Source: Zychaea mexicana (Eukaryota; Mucoromycota; Mucoromycetes; Mucorales; Lichtheimiaceae). From it: 64,000 nt of DNA. The stretch spans positions 1 to 64,000 of the forward strand of contig NW_026516848.1 in assembly GCF_025766255.1 (NCBI RefSeq). Direction: 5' to 3'. The notes under the pieces were generated by a model. The model was not told the origin of the DNA, did not search any database, and worked only from the letters and a program-made list of their open reading frames with translations. How positions within the stretch are numbered: position 1 is the first letter of the stretch; the number at the start of each line of letters is the position of its first letter. The position numbers and the translations under genes are program-made. This document shows, piece by piece, positions 23,466 to 35,436 of the stretch.

Positions 23466-24078
23466 TGATGAAAAAAAAAATAAATGCATTCGATCAGTAC
23501 CATAAAATATATGCTACTTTGTAATATACTGAGAATGTTTTTATATATAAAAATGCATTGTAGCATCCTTTTTTTGGGATCTAACTGGTTTCGTCATAAC
23601 ATCAAATTATATATACAACAGCGGCATTTTTCGGTACTTTACATATGTTTGTAAGAGAGCAGTATGAAAAGTATATATGATCTTTTGCAGCAAGGGCTGT
23701 AGGGGGATTATGAAGATGCAGAACAGTGGTAGTGCGAGACCCATTACTTTTTTTTAGGTACATGGAATAGTGCATGTTGGTGTACGTGAAAAAATTCATA
23801 AAAGACTTCTCTTTGTAACGAAAGCATATACTCAGAGTGCTTCATCCGATGTAGTATTGAGTAACTAACATGAATTTCTGTTCTTGCTGCTATTGTATAT
23901 ACTAGGAGCTATTTGGACCAATATAGTAAGTTTACATATACAAACAGAAACTTCATGCATAACAACTGCATCCACTCTCTGAAAACCCCCCAGCTTCTTT
24001 GGGGGCACACCTTGCCTCTTTATATACAAATATCAAGGTCTTTCCAAAGCCCTTCATATTGGCACTTTTCGCGCGGTG

Positions 24079-25920
24079 AGGATGGGCAAATTCAATGGCA
24101 CTATCACATTCTTGCCTTTCTTGTCTACCCAAATGTTCTACACCAACAATGTTTCCAACACACTGTACTTTTGTCCAACGGCATAGACATCGACCGCCTC
24201 TACCATGTACACACCAGACTTGTCTTGGCCTGCTGCAACGCCAGACGATGACGGAACCTTGTATTCTTCATTATTTCTTATTGGGGAATGGGAATTCGAT
24301 TAGACGACAGTGTTCCCGCCTACTGCTGCTCGTGGCTATCTCCCTGGTCCTTATACACGAGACTTGGATACTGCATCGATATATGGCCTTCTTGGTTATA
24401 GTTCCCACATTTGGGTGGGGGCCTTAGTGGGTAATTGGGAGGGGTTCCTCTGTACTGCTGCGAGGGTCTAAGTTGTAATTGCAAGGCACGCATACTTTCT
24501 GCCACTTGCATCAACAATGTGTGCGCTTGCAACACCGAATCCTCTGGCGCCAAACTTGAAGGTGCCGCCCTGCCTGACGAAGCCATGCTGCTACCCACCA
24601 CCTTGACTTCAGACTTTCTTCTTGATGCCACACCACTCGCCCCCGAGACATTCTGGCTGCGCAAATACTTGTTCCTTGCATTCTCGATGCGTACTGCCTT
24701 GTCTACCGCCTCTTTCCATGACGTTGCCACCACTGATTCTTCTTTGCGAAATGCGATTTCTGGATCAATAGCTTGGACGAAATAACGGACTTGGTACGAC
24801 TCCTCAGCTAACCCAACCAGAGAAAACAGCTCCTGTAACTTATATGCGACATCCTCGACGGTTTCGCCTTGGTCTTACTTTACACGTTCGAATTCGCCCA
24901 CCATATCTCTCGATGTTCGGCCGAAATAAACCGCGCCTTAAACGCCTCTTCGAACATTTCCCACGTAACGATGCTATCTTCGAGCAGCACCCACGAGAGT
25001 TCAGCTTGCCCCTTCAGATGCGAGGCCGTGACGAGCAACACCTCAGCGTCGGACAGGTTGCCTCATTGCTAGAGATGTCGAACTTGGCGAAGCCACACTA
25101 TTGGATTCTTGCCCGAACTGGAACCAGAGAAGGAGCCAGGCGATAAGATAAACTTGAATATCTTGTTGTTTAGGGAATTTCGTTCATTGTTCTTAATGTA
25201 CGACACGGTCTTGTTCTTAAATTGATCCCAGTCGACCCCCCAAATTGACATGTATGGTGTTTGGAAAAGGACAAAAGGTAGTATATAAAAAGGGAAAAGG
25301 TAGAAAGGGTTCAGAAGAATAGGGTTGATATACAGTAAAACACAAATAGACAGAATTCAGAAAATAAAAAGGAATCAGGGGTACGATGAACGCGAAATAC
25401 AAATACACAGATACACGATTACAATAATGGCAAGTTCCACTTCTGGTGTCAATTGTCAATCCACGAATATATGTCTGAAAACGCTTCCTTTATTTTATTA
25501 TGGGGTTAATCCCCTTATATACACCTTGTCAACTGGGCGTACTCAGCCGAGAACGACGCTAGGTGCAGAGGACAACAATCTCTATTGGGTAGTTTGGACG
25601 GAGTAGAAGACGGAAAAATAGGGAAATGGATATAGCAAATGTCTATATGACGGATGGAAATATAAGAGAGGGAGTACAATGGAAAATAAGAGGGGCCATG
25701 AAATTACATGGTCATGGTAACAAGGTGAGGGTAATGAGGGAAAAGGACAACGGAGAATAATATAAACTGCGCAGGGCAGGTAGCATGAGTATGTGAGAGA
25801 GTATAATACAGAAAATAAGGATGGATAGAAATATAAGGGACGGGTCCCATTAAAAGAAGCATAAAGAATAAATAATATTCGGCGCCTATAGCTAGCACGA
25901 TTTAGAGTTGAAGGAATGTA
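24079..25920 (-). mobile_element. Gypsy-2 remnant (gag side only), reverse orientation
   Basis: A second, unrelated Gypsy-like retrotransposon reads leftward. Only the gag region is recognisable (24320-25251); it is cut by the Plavaka end at 24078. The stretch 25252-26200 should contain leader and LTR, but no second LTR copy is present to delimit it; a polypurine-rich tract runs through 25560-26060. Confidence 0.55.
24320..25251 (-). pseudogene. Gypsy-2 gag with degenerate zinc knuckle
   Basis: ATG at 25251 (MSIWGVDWDQF). The reading continues through several frame changes (stop near 25070, breaks near 24880-24900) into a clean C-terminal frame from 24733 to 24320 with VVATSWKEAVDKAVRIENARN. 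The zinc knuckle reads CGNYNQEGHISMQYP. The second and fourth zinc ligands, normally Cys, are Tyr, which a single G-to-A change would produce in each case. The gag would therefore not bind zinc. Confidence 0.65.
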
Positions 25921-26200
25921 AATGACGCGAGAGGAAATGACAGAATTATTTACAGAAAAAGAACTAAGGGAAATAAGAAAAATAAAGGGAATTGATAGAA
26001 AGGGAAAAAGAAGTATGATAATCCCTGAATGGGGGGTGCGAGAAGAATTGTGGGGAGTTGGGGGGGAACCTGTGGATCAGATGACCATTGCCGGTAGAAA
26101 GATCCACTACTGCAATCGCCCATAATTGGCCAAAGCCAGAATTCGTTCGTCGGAAATGCATGAGGCCTGCAATCCTTACATACTGTGTGTCCGATGTCTA

Positions 26201-26272
26201 TCTCGGATAGTATAGTGGTCAGTATCCCCGCCTGTCACGCGGGAGACCCGGGTTCAATTCCCGGTCCGAGAG
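26201..26272 (+). tRNA. tRNA-Asp (anticodon GUC)
   Basis: Seventy-two bases fold as a standard tRNA: acceptor stem TCTCGGA with TCCGAGA (7 perfect pairs), anticodon stem CCCGC/GCGGG around CTGTCAC (anticodon GTC) and T-arm CCGGG TTCAATT CCCGG. The A-box-like TAGTATAGTGG and B-box GGTTCAATTCC are intact. A T5 run (26273-26277) directly downstream is a normal Pol III terminator. No intron. It charges with aspartate and decodes GAC/GAU. It is the only plainly functional host gene in the window. Confidence 0.95.
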
Positions 26273-26277
26273 TTTTT
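26273..26277 (+). terminator. Pol III terminator of tRNA-Asp
   Basis: TTTTT directly after the mature tRNA 3' end, the usual RNA polymerase III stop signal. No gene is visible in 26278-26772. Confidence 0.75.
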
Positions 26278-26772
26278 AAAATTTTCTTGAACATTAAGCT
26301 ACTGATGTTGTTGCAGTGTCATAGTAAAAATGACCTGCCTTTAATTATTCCGTTTTGGTGGTGCAACACTTTTGCCAGGCAGCAAACAATTACAACAGAA
26401 TTCCGCTGTACTAAAATATGATGACAACATACAAACGAACACACAAACAATGAGTAGAAGGTGGGATTCAACAGCATTGTAATTATATCATATTATATAG
26501 TTGTATCATATGTCAAGCGCTGAGGTACTTTATTGGAGAAAAAGATTATAAATAGCCGCATGATCACAAGCAATAAAAAGGATCTTTTAACAACCCTCTA
26601 TTCTCTGATTACCCTTTGTTCTTATCCTTTCTCATTGGCTATGGATCCACCTACTAAAGAGCGACTCGACAGTAGCATGTTTCCAGCCTGAAACATAAAC
26701 TAATGAGATCCACAGACCAATTATGTGTATTATCTGGGTTCCTTTTTTATCCTTTGTGCTTACAAGAAGTTA

Positions 26773-27118
26773 CAGTGCCTGCTCGATAATTCGATACTCG
26801 ATAACTCGATATTTTCGATAAATCGATCACTTTCCCAAATGACCAGGCTGGTAAGCAGTAAAATATCAACAAATCGATAATTCGATCATCGATCGCTTGG
26901 CTGTGACATATCGACAAATATAAACCAATAGAAATGCTTAGTGACGCGGAATTCAACTAGCGATCAGTGTCGGATCATACATCAGAGTCTAGAGTTAACA
27001 TATATTCCCAATGAATATTCCTTTTCTTAATGGAGTCCTAATTTCATAACTCGATATTTCGATAATTCAATCACTTATGGACGTGACCAAAGTGATCGAA
27101 TTATTGAGCGGGCACTGT
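26773..27118. mobile_element. Mariner/pogo-like MITE with TA duplication
   Basis: Inverted repeats of about 25 bp, CAGTGCCTGCTCGATAATTC on the left and CAGTGCCCGCTCAATAATTC on the right (reversed), are flanked by TA (26771-26772 and 27119-27120). This is the Tc1/mariner/pogo target-site pattern. The 346-bp interior is full of ATCGAT-like repeats and has no coding capacity, so it is a non-autonomous derivative. No full-length relative is in this window. Confidence 0.8.
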
Positions 27119-27256
27119 ACCACACCAATCAGAATAATACTTCTCTAAAACATCCAAAGCACCAATCCCCTTTACTCCTTCCATGATTATTCATCAACCT
27201 TCATCAGATTTGTAATCGTATTAGTAATGCTGATATTGTATACTTTATTGGTTCTT

Positions 27257-27305
27257 CACTGCACGAAAAACAAATTATCAAGTTCTTTAAAACAGCTTGA
27301 TAATT
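27257..27305. repeat. Plavaka terminal sequence with subterminal hairpin
   Basis: The element end CACTGCACGAAAAAC is followed by AATTATCAAG (27273-27282) and its perfect complement CTTGATAATT (27296-27305), a 10-bp stem with a 13-base loop. The same design occurs at 63026-63075. Confidence 0.7.
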
Positions 27306-27869
27306 ACCTGGTAAGGGGCCAGATTGAATCAAAAATCAGATATGTACCTTATAGCACCTGCAGCTGCCACATTCAATATTTCTGTGCAAAAGTTTACAAA
27401 GCAACCTGATATGCAATTGGAAAAAAAAGTTGATGTATGAAATCATATAGTGGAGTGTTACTGCATCCTTTGTGAAGGCATTAGCTTCCTCAAGATAGTC
27501 CCCCTCAGAAGTATTTCTTCATACACAGTTCCCTCATCATCCTTTCTCTAGGGGATGAGGATTGGCATACTACATGGCTATGCAATGACCATATATGATT
27601 TTAACTCATCTCCTTAATTTTTTGCATATACACAAACTATAGAGACAGAAAAGAAAAGCAAAAAAGCAACTTGTTCCTCTGATGCATTATTGTCGGTGCA
27701 TAACGTCAAAGATACCAAATACACATATGGAAAAGTGCAGGACAATAACTATAGTAGCAACTACGAAAAATACTAGGGAAAAACTTAAGGGTGCACTTGA
27801 GAGAATATAAGCGGTTCAGTGCTGGTGCTGGCTCCTCGCTCATTTATCTTTATTTCGTTTTTTTTCATA

Positions 27870-28440
27870 ATGCAGCATGATCGCAACGAACCTTTAGTTG
27901 CGTGTCTTTGCACACGGTGTTCTTTAGCTAGAGGAGGCTATCAAATGGTGAGCCGCAGAATACACGAATATCACCGAAACCGCGATTTTGACTAGCTAGT
28001 GACAGGCACTCACATGATGGTACTTTTACAGAATCGTCTCATAGTATTGAAATGTCATAAGTCTCATTATTATGTGCTGTATATATAGGAGTGCTATCGT
28101 TGCCGATATTGAGAGTACTTTACCGTAAGAAAATCCATTGTCACCCCTATCACCTCTAGGTGACAATTTCAATATGGATATAGACATGATCGATGATTCT
28201 CCCTCCTCCCCTGGTATGACGATGATGTGTAAGTGCAATAAACATGGGAATAGACGATTTACTATCTTTGAGTAAATAGATATTGTTGCAGGCCACTGTT
28301 TCACACCTTTTTCTGCAGAGGACAATGTGTTCTCGCTTGAAGAAACAGACGATTCCGAGAGAGATCTCGACGATGTTGAGTATGACGATGATGAAGCCAA
28401 CATTGGAAATGGCAGTATCAAACAAGGTTGGTTTTGCAAA
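27870..28440 (+). pseudogene. Plavaka N-terminal Cys/His exon(s), decayed
   Basis: ATG at 27870 begins MQHDRNEPLVACLCTRC, with a CxC..C cluster and later YHRN, the likely zinc-binding N terminus also present at 63640. A one-base loss after RDFD brings in a TAG, absent from the copy at 63640. Further exon-like sequence follows: an Asp-rich part near 28160-28230, and after an intron ending near 28291, EETDDSERDLDDVEYDDDE-like acidic sequence. It is interrupted by the hAT at 28531. Confidence 0.6.
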
Positions 28441-28539
28441 GAACGGTTTTATTGTACAAAATGACAGAAATTAATGCTTTTTTTCCCAAAAAAAACACAC
28501 TTTCCTTGATCCTCCTCCTCCTCCTCCTACTAGGGTTCC

Positions 28540-28665
28540 GTACAGTTCGGTTCGGTTCGGTTCTTGAAGGGAACCGAACCGAACCGTCCAAAGCAAGAAC
28601 CGAACCGACTAGAACTGACAAGAACCATAGAACTGAGAATCGAACCGAAGAACCGAACCCATCAT
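28540..28665. repeat. hAT-1 left subterminal GGTTCGGTTC array
   Basis: Repeated GGTTCGGTTC on one strand and GAACCGAACC on the other over about 125 bp directly inside the left end; the right end has the matching array at about 32715-32790. Arrays of this kind serve as transposase-binding sites in hAT elements (known for the superfamily, inferred here). Confidence 0.65.
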
Positions 28666-29880
28666 GTATATAAAAAAGGCGAAATTCGGTATCTTTAAAT
28701 GAAAGCTGATGTGTGTGTCCAAATATCGCGGTATACTTGAATACTTCAGTAAAAAAGAATAGTTTATTATGGTACATTGAACAGCGATCTCAAAATGAAT
28801 AAGAGAAACAGAATGTAAACATTTTTTATATGATGTGGGTTATTGCATCGTTAGAAGATTAAAGCACAGTTTCTATAAAAAAAAGTGGGTGCTTATAGTA
28901 GTTAGAGCGATGTAGTATTACTAGTATCATACAATATGTTATCGTAATATGGAGGAATTAAACCGCAACTGGCAGTACACACAGCTACTGCGACTCTACG
29001 CGTGTATAGTGTCTCATAAAAGGCAAAGGGTGAACGGTAAGATAATTCTGTTACGGGCCCCAGGATGTGCAATCTCGGACAGAATGCACAAACTTGATAC
29101 AACTGATCGAGAAGCCATGCTAAATCTAGTAAAGTAGTACGTCATGGAGAAAAATGCATTGTGGGTAGCAAAGTAGATGAATAAGTAATGACTCGCGTCA
29201 TGGGCAGAGAAAGCAAGCTGCCGTCAGAAAAAGTAACAAAGGAAATGAGTGTATTTTTTCTTTTCCAATCATTTCTTTTCCAATCACGTCAAATTAAGTG
29301 ATTGAATCAATAGTAAGGAATTTACAAACGAAGTACATCCAGATCATTCATTTACATGTTCGCACACATGATAAACAGTTGCCTTATGGATAAAATGGAT
29401 GATAATGGTTGTCATCACATATTCTACTAGCCGAAGCAGAACTCCTTCTATTATTAGCGCATCTGATGTCGGAATAAGTGGTTACAAATGAGGTCATCGG
29501 AAGATGTGAGCTTAAATATAAGAAAACGATGATATCATTTTCCTTTTTTATTGCCGATCCTCATTACTACACGTCCAGGAACCCCAAAATGCGTCATTCA
29601 TAGAAGCATTGACAGCCAGCAATAATGTAAACCTTTTTCAGGATGAGCTTATATGATATCATCATCGTTTTGCTTTGTCGGAAGAATTGAGTTGAGTAAA
29701 CTGCAAGTTGATGATATCATCTGTAAGGATCCGTCCATCAGAAGTCTAATAAATGACATCAGCGGCATCATTTGAAAAATATATAAAGGCGTTTATTTTT
29801 AAAGCATCGATCCTTGTATCTACCGTACACTTAACATACTACTCTACCTCAAAACTCTGTTGCCTTCCTACATTTCAATC

Positions 29881-32391
29881 ATGGTTTATCAAATTGGTTC
29901 TTCTTCCCGCGATGTCCGTGCTGCTCTTCATGATAGGGTAAATATCACTATGCGATTGGTTTATGTTGTGTCATGTTATGTCGTGTTGTGGTGAACTCTA
30001 TTGCAAATTTCAAACGTGTATTGATCTCCATAATACTTTTCCATTAAGGCACAAGAAACTCCTATCCAAACCCCAACCTTTTCTCGTGTGCCTTCCGCCA
30101 TGTCAGCCGATACTATATCGCTTACTGATGAAGACATTGATGCCGGCGGTGCGAACACTGATTCTGAGTCTATTTCCGTATCTGTTAACCAATCGCAAGG
30201 CAAGGGATCCAGTTGGGTATTCAAGTATAGCTTCGGTAAGCGCTATAATAACAAGGACGGTAAGCCGCCCATCCGTTGCCTGGTGGCAAATTGCACCAAA
30301 ACTTTCGCTGCCGAGCAAAGCAATACGTCCGGATTAATCAAGCACTTGAATAAGGTCGATAGTATCACTAGTGAGTGCGGCCCCTACACCGGAAGCAAGC
30401 GTTCTGGTGGTCCCCTTGATTCATTTGTCCAGACGAAGCATGCCCGTGTATTCACACCCGAGCAATTTCTGAAGGCCTTCGTCAGGTTCATCGTAAAAAG
30501 CAAACTGCCATTTACCTTGGCTGAGAACAACGATTTGTAGGAACTTTTGGAGATTGCACAATCTGCATCTGCCACGAAAATGGTGCAGCTCCCAAGTGCT
30601 GATACAATTGCGAATAAGGTAAATATTAGATACATTTTTTCCATGCACAATACAGACAAAAAATTATAATTTTAATGCCCCATTTATTACCTTTAGACCA
30701 AAGAGGAGTACGGTCTGTACAAAACTAAGTTGCGCGCCATGTTGGACAAGATTCCTGCAATTTCATGCACACTTGATGGTTGGACCAGCCCCTACAACGA
30801 TGCTTTCCTTTCTGTTACTGGCCACTGGATTTCCCCATCGACTTGGACCATGCATGAAATCATCCTCGGATTTGTACCACTGGAGGGGCCCCATTCAGCA
30901 GAAAATCTTGCCAATGCTTTTATCCGTGTCTTGAATGAGTTCGGCCTAGGGCCCAAACTATTTACTATCACGACGGATAATGCTTCAAATATGAAGAAGA
31001 TGGCTCGGATCGTTGAGCAGCACGCTGTTGACAATGGATGGTAAGTATCGAGAGTATAAATGCGAATTTGAAATATTTGGCAATATCGGTTCATGAGCTT
31101 ATACAATACCATCTGTATTAGGTCATTCCATGCAGGCCAGCACCATATCCCATGCCTTGGCCATGTGCTGAACTTGGCGGTCCAAGACATCCTACGTTGG
31201 GGCCTAGGTCCAACGTTGCGCGACAATACTGGTGATAGTGATGCCGAGGATGAAAGTGATGAAGTCGATGTCAATGCAACCTTCGAGGTAAACGCAGAAC
31301 GCGCTTTGGAGGAGCAAGAGATCGAAGCAATGAATGTGCTGGTCAAGCTACGAAAAGGAATCAAAAAGATTCGGTAAGTGCTTACTATCATCAAATACGT
31401 ATTCCCTACTCGATGGTATCATTGGCACCATTTACTCATTATACCTTTGATTTTACATAGTTCTTCGCCTCAGCGCATGGAGCAGTTCATGCGCCAACAA
31501 AACTCGGATTGCTCCACTCAGCTCACCCTCCATCTCGACGTGGCCACCCACTGGAATTCGACATATGACATGCTTGACCGTGCAGCCTTACTACGTGTAC
31601 CATATAACGTACTTTGCTCGAATAGCACCAATGATGAGTTATTACCGTTCAAGCTCACAACGGAAGAATGGAAGCATATCGACCAGCTGAAGGAAATCTT
31701 GGCGCCCTTCTATAAGTCGACCAAAGCCTTGTCCACTAGTACGAGCCACCCTACCATCAACACCGCGATTGTCCATTATAACAAGTTGATGGATACTTTA
31801 GAGGATGTTGTCAGCGATGGTTATCCACCAGAATTAAAACGTGCGGCCAGACGTGGCCTCGACAAGTTGCAAAGGTACTATTGCAAGGTAGACGATACGG
31901 ATGTATACGCATTTGCGACGGCATTTGATCTGCAGATGAAGTTTTCTTAGTGGCGCCAAGCAGGGTGGGAAGACGAATACCAAGTTTCGAGCCAGCGGAT
32001 GGTGCACGAGGCCTGGGCAGCATTCCCGAAAGGCGCTGCTATGAGGCCCGAAGTGAATGACGAGATGTAAAGCTTGTACAGCCTATATATGACGTCCATG
32101 GCTGGTGACGAATCAGAGGATTACTTGGACGAGCGATTAAGAAGACTGGTACTAAACCAGAAAGGACAAGAACCACTGGTCCTTTCATACTGGAAATCCC
32201 AGCCCCAGTGGCCAAATATGGCTGCAATGGCTGCAAAATATTTGGTGGTCCCAGTCACTTCCACACCATTGGAACGTTGCTTTTCCCAAACTCGACTTCT
32301 CCTGCCGTACACATGAAACTGCCTCCAACCGCACACCATCGAAATGCTAATGCTTTTGGATTCGTGGTGCTCCTTCGACTTTCACAATTAA
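29881..32391 (+). pseudogene. hAT transposase, five exons, four nonsense codons and no frameshift
   Basis: Exons 29881-29937, 30049-30618, 30697-31040, 31122-31373 and 31461-32391 join in frame. Exon 2 has a BED-type zinc finger (SWVFKYSFGKRYNN, RCLVANC, LIKHL). The catalytic region shows CTLDGWTS (first Asp), TTDNASNM (second Asp), CLGHVLNLAVQDIL and DVATHWNSTYDML. The C-terminal dimerisation region reads YLVVPVTSTPLERCFSQTR and continues past a TGA to HTIEMLMLLDSW, ending at TAA 32389-32391. Internal stops: TAG 30538, TAG 31948 and TAA 32068, each where Gln fits, and TGA 32314 where Arg is usual. About 720 codons without a single indel but with four nonsense codons is striking. It would excise the element and insert it with 8-bp duplications. 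Confidence 0.88.
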
Positions 32392-33002
32392 AATGTTTCC
32401 GTCTCTTCGTTCCTGTATCTCCTTTCCGTACCTTTTTTGTACCTCTTTTCCCTAGTTCTTTTTCTTTTCCTGCTTTCTTTTTCTGCTTTTTTATTTATTT
32501 TCTCTTCTCTTCTTTACTATTTTTCCCTCCCTTCTGCTTTTGCATGTTTTGTTAAGTTTTTAAATAAAGTACGGCTTGCAAATACACTACTTCTTAGTCT
32601 TTTCGGAATAACATTGTTCGTCACTTCCATTATAGCCTACTTTATACTAATTACCAAAATCGCTAAATGCATTCTTCTGCCTCTCGGTTCTTCAGTTCTA
32701 CTTATACAGAACTGGTTCGGTTCCGGTTCTGTTCTTGACAGGAACCGAAATGTATTTTCTCAGTTTCGGTTCGGTTCGGTCCCGGTTCTATGGTTCTGAT
32801 ACAGATCCCTACCTCCTACCGTCCCTCAGCTTCATACTTATCTGCATCCATTCATCTTTGTCATCCTTTTCCTTGTGTTGTTCCAATTATAATTCGTCTC
32901 AGAGCATCTGTCGTGCACGATCATTGACTTTTGTATCCTACTGCTTGGTGATCTACAACCCAATGTTCTATTCCTGGCTCACTTGCAACTCTCCGTCGCC
33001 TT

Positions 33003-33674
33003 ACTGGCTTCCCTGTACTGACCAACCAATTACGCATTTATGTGTGCTGCTCTCGTTGTCATAGCCTGTACCTTTTATCTGACCCTAACTGCCCAACAAC
33101 ATGCACCAACGATGACATCCATTATGGCAATTTGTGCGGCAATGCATTGTTCAAGATCAGTGGCAATCGAAGGGCTCCCATAAAGGTGTATGCGTACCAG
33201 CCCTTACCTGTGAGTATCGAGAGGCTTTTTATGCGACCAGGATTTCAAGCAAAGATCGAGGAATGGCGAAGCTGCAGACGAGTTGCATACACATATTTTG
33301 ACATCTTCGATGGTGATATGTGGCGAGAGTTTCGAGACAGTGATGGCAGACCGTTTGTTGAGCAGCTTCACTCCCTATTGTTGACGTTGAATGTAGACTG
33401 GTTCGGCCCATTCCTAAACTCAATATACTTATACGGTGCCATTTACTTATCTGTCAACAATCTTCCCCAGTCCGAGCGCTTCAAGACTGAAGCTGTCATT
33501 CTCGTTGGTGTTATGCCGGGCCCACGAGAAGCAAGTACCTCTGAAATGAATCCTTTTCTCCGTCTATTAGTTTATGAATTGTTGGAATGGTACAATGGCA
33601 AATTGATCAGTATGTGTGAGCACCGACGGATCTTGTACAATATAGGTACCCCCCTTTATCTTGTGCCCACGTGA
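33003..33674 (+). pseudogene. Plavaka (Tnp2-like) transposase core, 3' truncated
   Basis: Open from about 33021. A Cys-rich ribbon (YVCCSRCHSLY, NCPTTC) precedes YGNLCGNALFKI, IKVYAYQPL, RLFMRPGFQAKIEEW, FDIFDGDMW, LTLNVDWFGPF, YGAIYLSVNNLPQSERFK and ILVGVMPGPREAS. This order is characteristic of the EnSpm/CACTA Tnp2 domain as found in fungal Plavaka elements. NVDW carries a candidate catalytic Asp. No stop in ~210 codons, but similarity ends at LLEWYNGKLI (about 33605), and the rest of the ~1000-residue protein is gone. It separated from its N-terminal exons when hAT-1 inserted. Confidence 0.82.
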
Positions 33675-35436
33675 TCGTACGAAGTTCTACGTTTAACCAA
33701 TCAACGTGCAGCATCCGAAGTTATGCTAGTCCAAATTGTGTAGCTCAATGATGCATAACCAATGAGAACGCAGCATTTCAAAACAGGGACTCGCAACCTT
33801 TTTATGTCTTTGAAATCTGGAAAAAAAGTAAGCCTCAAAAATGCTATTTAGCTAAAGCTATCATCATATATTGGTTATTAACTAATATCATTGCATAAAA
33901 ATAACAGAAAGAAGCTGTATAGATAAAAGTATAATAGTTTAGTCACTGATAGTATAAGAAAATGATAAAGATAGTAAGGATAAATGAAAGAGGATAAAAT
34001 ACTAGTAAGAGAAAGGGAAAAGATAATAAAGAGAAAATGGAAACCATTATCACAGCTGGATATGTTTTCTTGAAATAGGGTGGTAGATGCTCGCTAATGT
34101 AAGTAGTTGTTAGTACTATATATAATAGTAGAAATGAAGTAGAAAAATTACCTAATATCAGATTCAGAGGAATCAGAGTAATAATCAATATGATCAAGTA
34201 ACCCATCATCTCTGTAATCAGCAAGATCAACAAAACTCATGCTATCTTGACCACTGTTTTCCTCTGAGTTAGAACGATGATATCTTGAGTAATCACTAGG
34301 TGCTCTTGTAGGTAAATCGGTAGTAATTTCCTCATACTTAACAGAAATACTAGAAGTACTACCCTCTTCAAACTAAATATCACGCAAGCCTTGTAAGAGG
34401 GATTGCCACTGGTTCTGGTGCTTACGGCGCCATAAGAACTCTAAGAGTTTCTAAGGACAAGCATCAATAGTACGTTTTACAGCTGTCTAAAATTCTATTA
34501 CAAAAAAGTAAGTCTAAGAAGATAAGAAAGCAAAAATCAATAAAGAGAATAGTATACCTTCAATTATATTGGAGTTGAAAAGCTGATCGCCATCTATATT
34601 CCCTCTGCTGTAGTTTACTGTGGCAAAACCAACATTATGATTTACTGCTACATGATCATATCCTAACTGGCGCAACCTCATATTAGGACGATGGCAGTCT
34701 GAAATGATTCTTGTACCAGGCCAGATATATCATTGGATTAATGGAATTTATGTATCAGCTGTTCTATCTGGAATAATACAAAGAAAGGCCTTTCCTGCTT
34801 GACTAGACTGGTTTTCTACCATCCCAAAGACCTAAACACCTAGAACTAGATAGCCACAATGGTACTTGTTCTTGCCAAACTTGCTCTCATCAATCTGTAC
34901 CTCGGTTACACCAGGACCACCTAATAAAAACTTTTAGTTTCTTTTAAGGAAGAAAAGAAAAATATATAAACTTACCCAAAGTAATATCATCATCTGTAAT
35001 ATCATTATCTATGATCTAGTAAACATCAAAGATGATCTGTGCAACTGTACAACAGTCAAGTTCCATCACCTTTGTCAAAGCCTTTACCGAATTACCAGTA
35101 ATAAAACCATGTAGGGTCTATAGGATATCACGTAAGTCTGCCTTGAAGAACAAATAATTACTATAGTTAGTAAAAAATATAATATATTTTTTCTTATAGT
35201 ATAATATTATTGAATAAATATAATTATAAACATTTTATTTTTTCATTTTATTATAGAAAAAATACTACTTAAAATATATTATATTACTATGGTAACTTTT
35301 TTTTTCTTTTCTGGGACTTATAAACAAATATAATACACAGTAATAAATTTTTATTTGTTGCTAAATTATATATTTTTAATTCCAAAATTGAATTTTACAT
35401 ATAGTTTAAAATTGTTACCCAATATAGGATTTAATT

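Larger units (their letters stand above)
20386..24078 (-). mobile_element. Plavaka-type (CACTA) 5' end, reverse orientation, with nested element
   Basis: Reading leftward from 24078 it starts CACCGCGCGAAAAGTGCC, the same end as at 40329. The stretches 24078-23471 and 20854-20390 match 40329-41420 in inverted orientation; the 2.6 kb between them is chromodomain-DDE copy 2. A small N-terminal exon corresponding to 41113-41260 is visible on the minus strand near 20690-20540, but the two Cys of its CxxxC motif read Tyr here. It is cut by Merlin B at 20386, so the transposase is absent. Confidence 0.75.
28531..32811 (+). mobile_element. hAT-1, hAT transposon with perfect 8-bp target duplication
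   Basis: Flanked by CCTCCTAC at 28523-28530 and 32812-32819. Inverted ends begin TAGGGTTCCGTACAG on the left and TAGGGATCTGTATCAG on the right (reversed). The subterminal regions are packed with GGTTCGGTTC/GAACCGAACC repeats on both strands, a probable transposase-binding array. Length 4,281 bp, with one five-exon transposase gene (29881-32391). The stretch 28680-29880 is non-coding; part of it recurs in the hAT remnant at 39504-40328. An 8-bp duplication is diagnostic of hAT. Confidence 0.93.
27257..33674 (+). mobile_element. Plavaka-type (CACTA) element split by hAT-1
   Basis: Starts CACTGCACGAAAAACAAATT, nearly identical to the end at 63026; about 1 kb (27257-28255) matches 63026-64000. 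Inside are a 5' leader, the N-terminal exons (27870-28440), hAT-1 (28531-32811), and the Tnp2-like transposase core (33003-33674). The transposase stops being recognisable at about 33630, and the 3' end is missing. The nearest following structure is Merlin C. The stretch 33675-34147 shows nothing I can assign. Confidence 0.75.

Noticed and set aside
30792..31394. 200-codon minus-strand frame
   Set aside because: Antisense shadow of the hAT transposase; it spans two splice junctions that the hAT gene explains.
32437..32799. Hydrophobic 120-codon frame after the hAT transposase
   Set aside because: In frame with the hAT gene beyond its TAA, but it runs through a T-rich 3' region into the terminal repeat array; no start or motif supports it.
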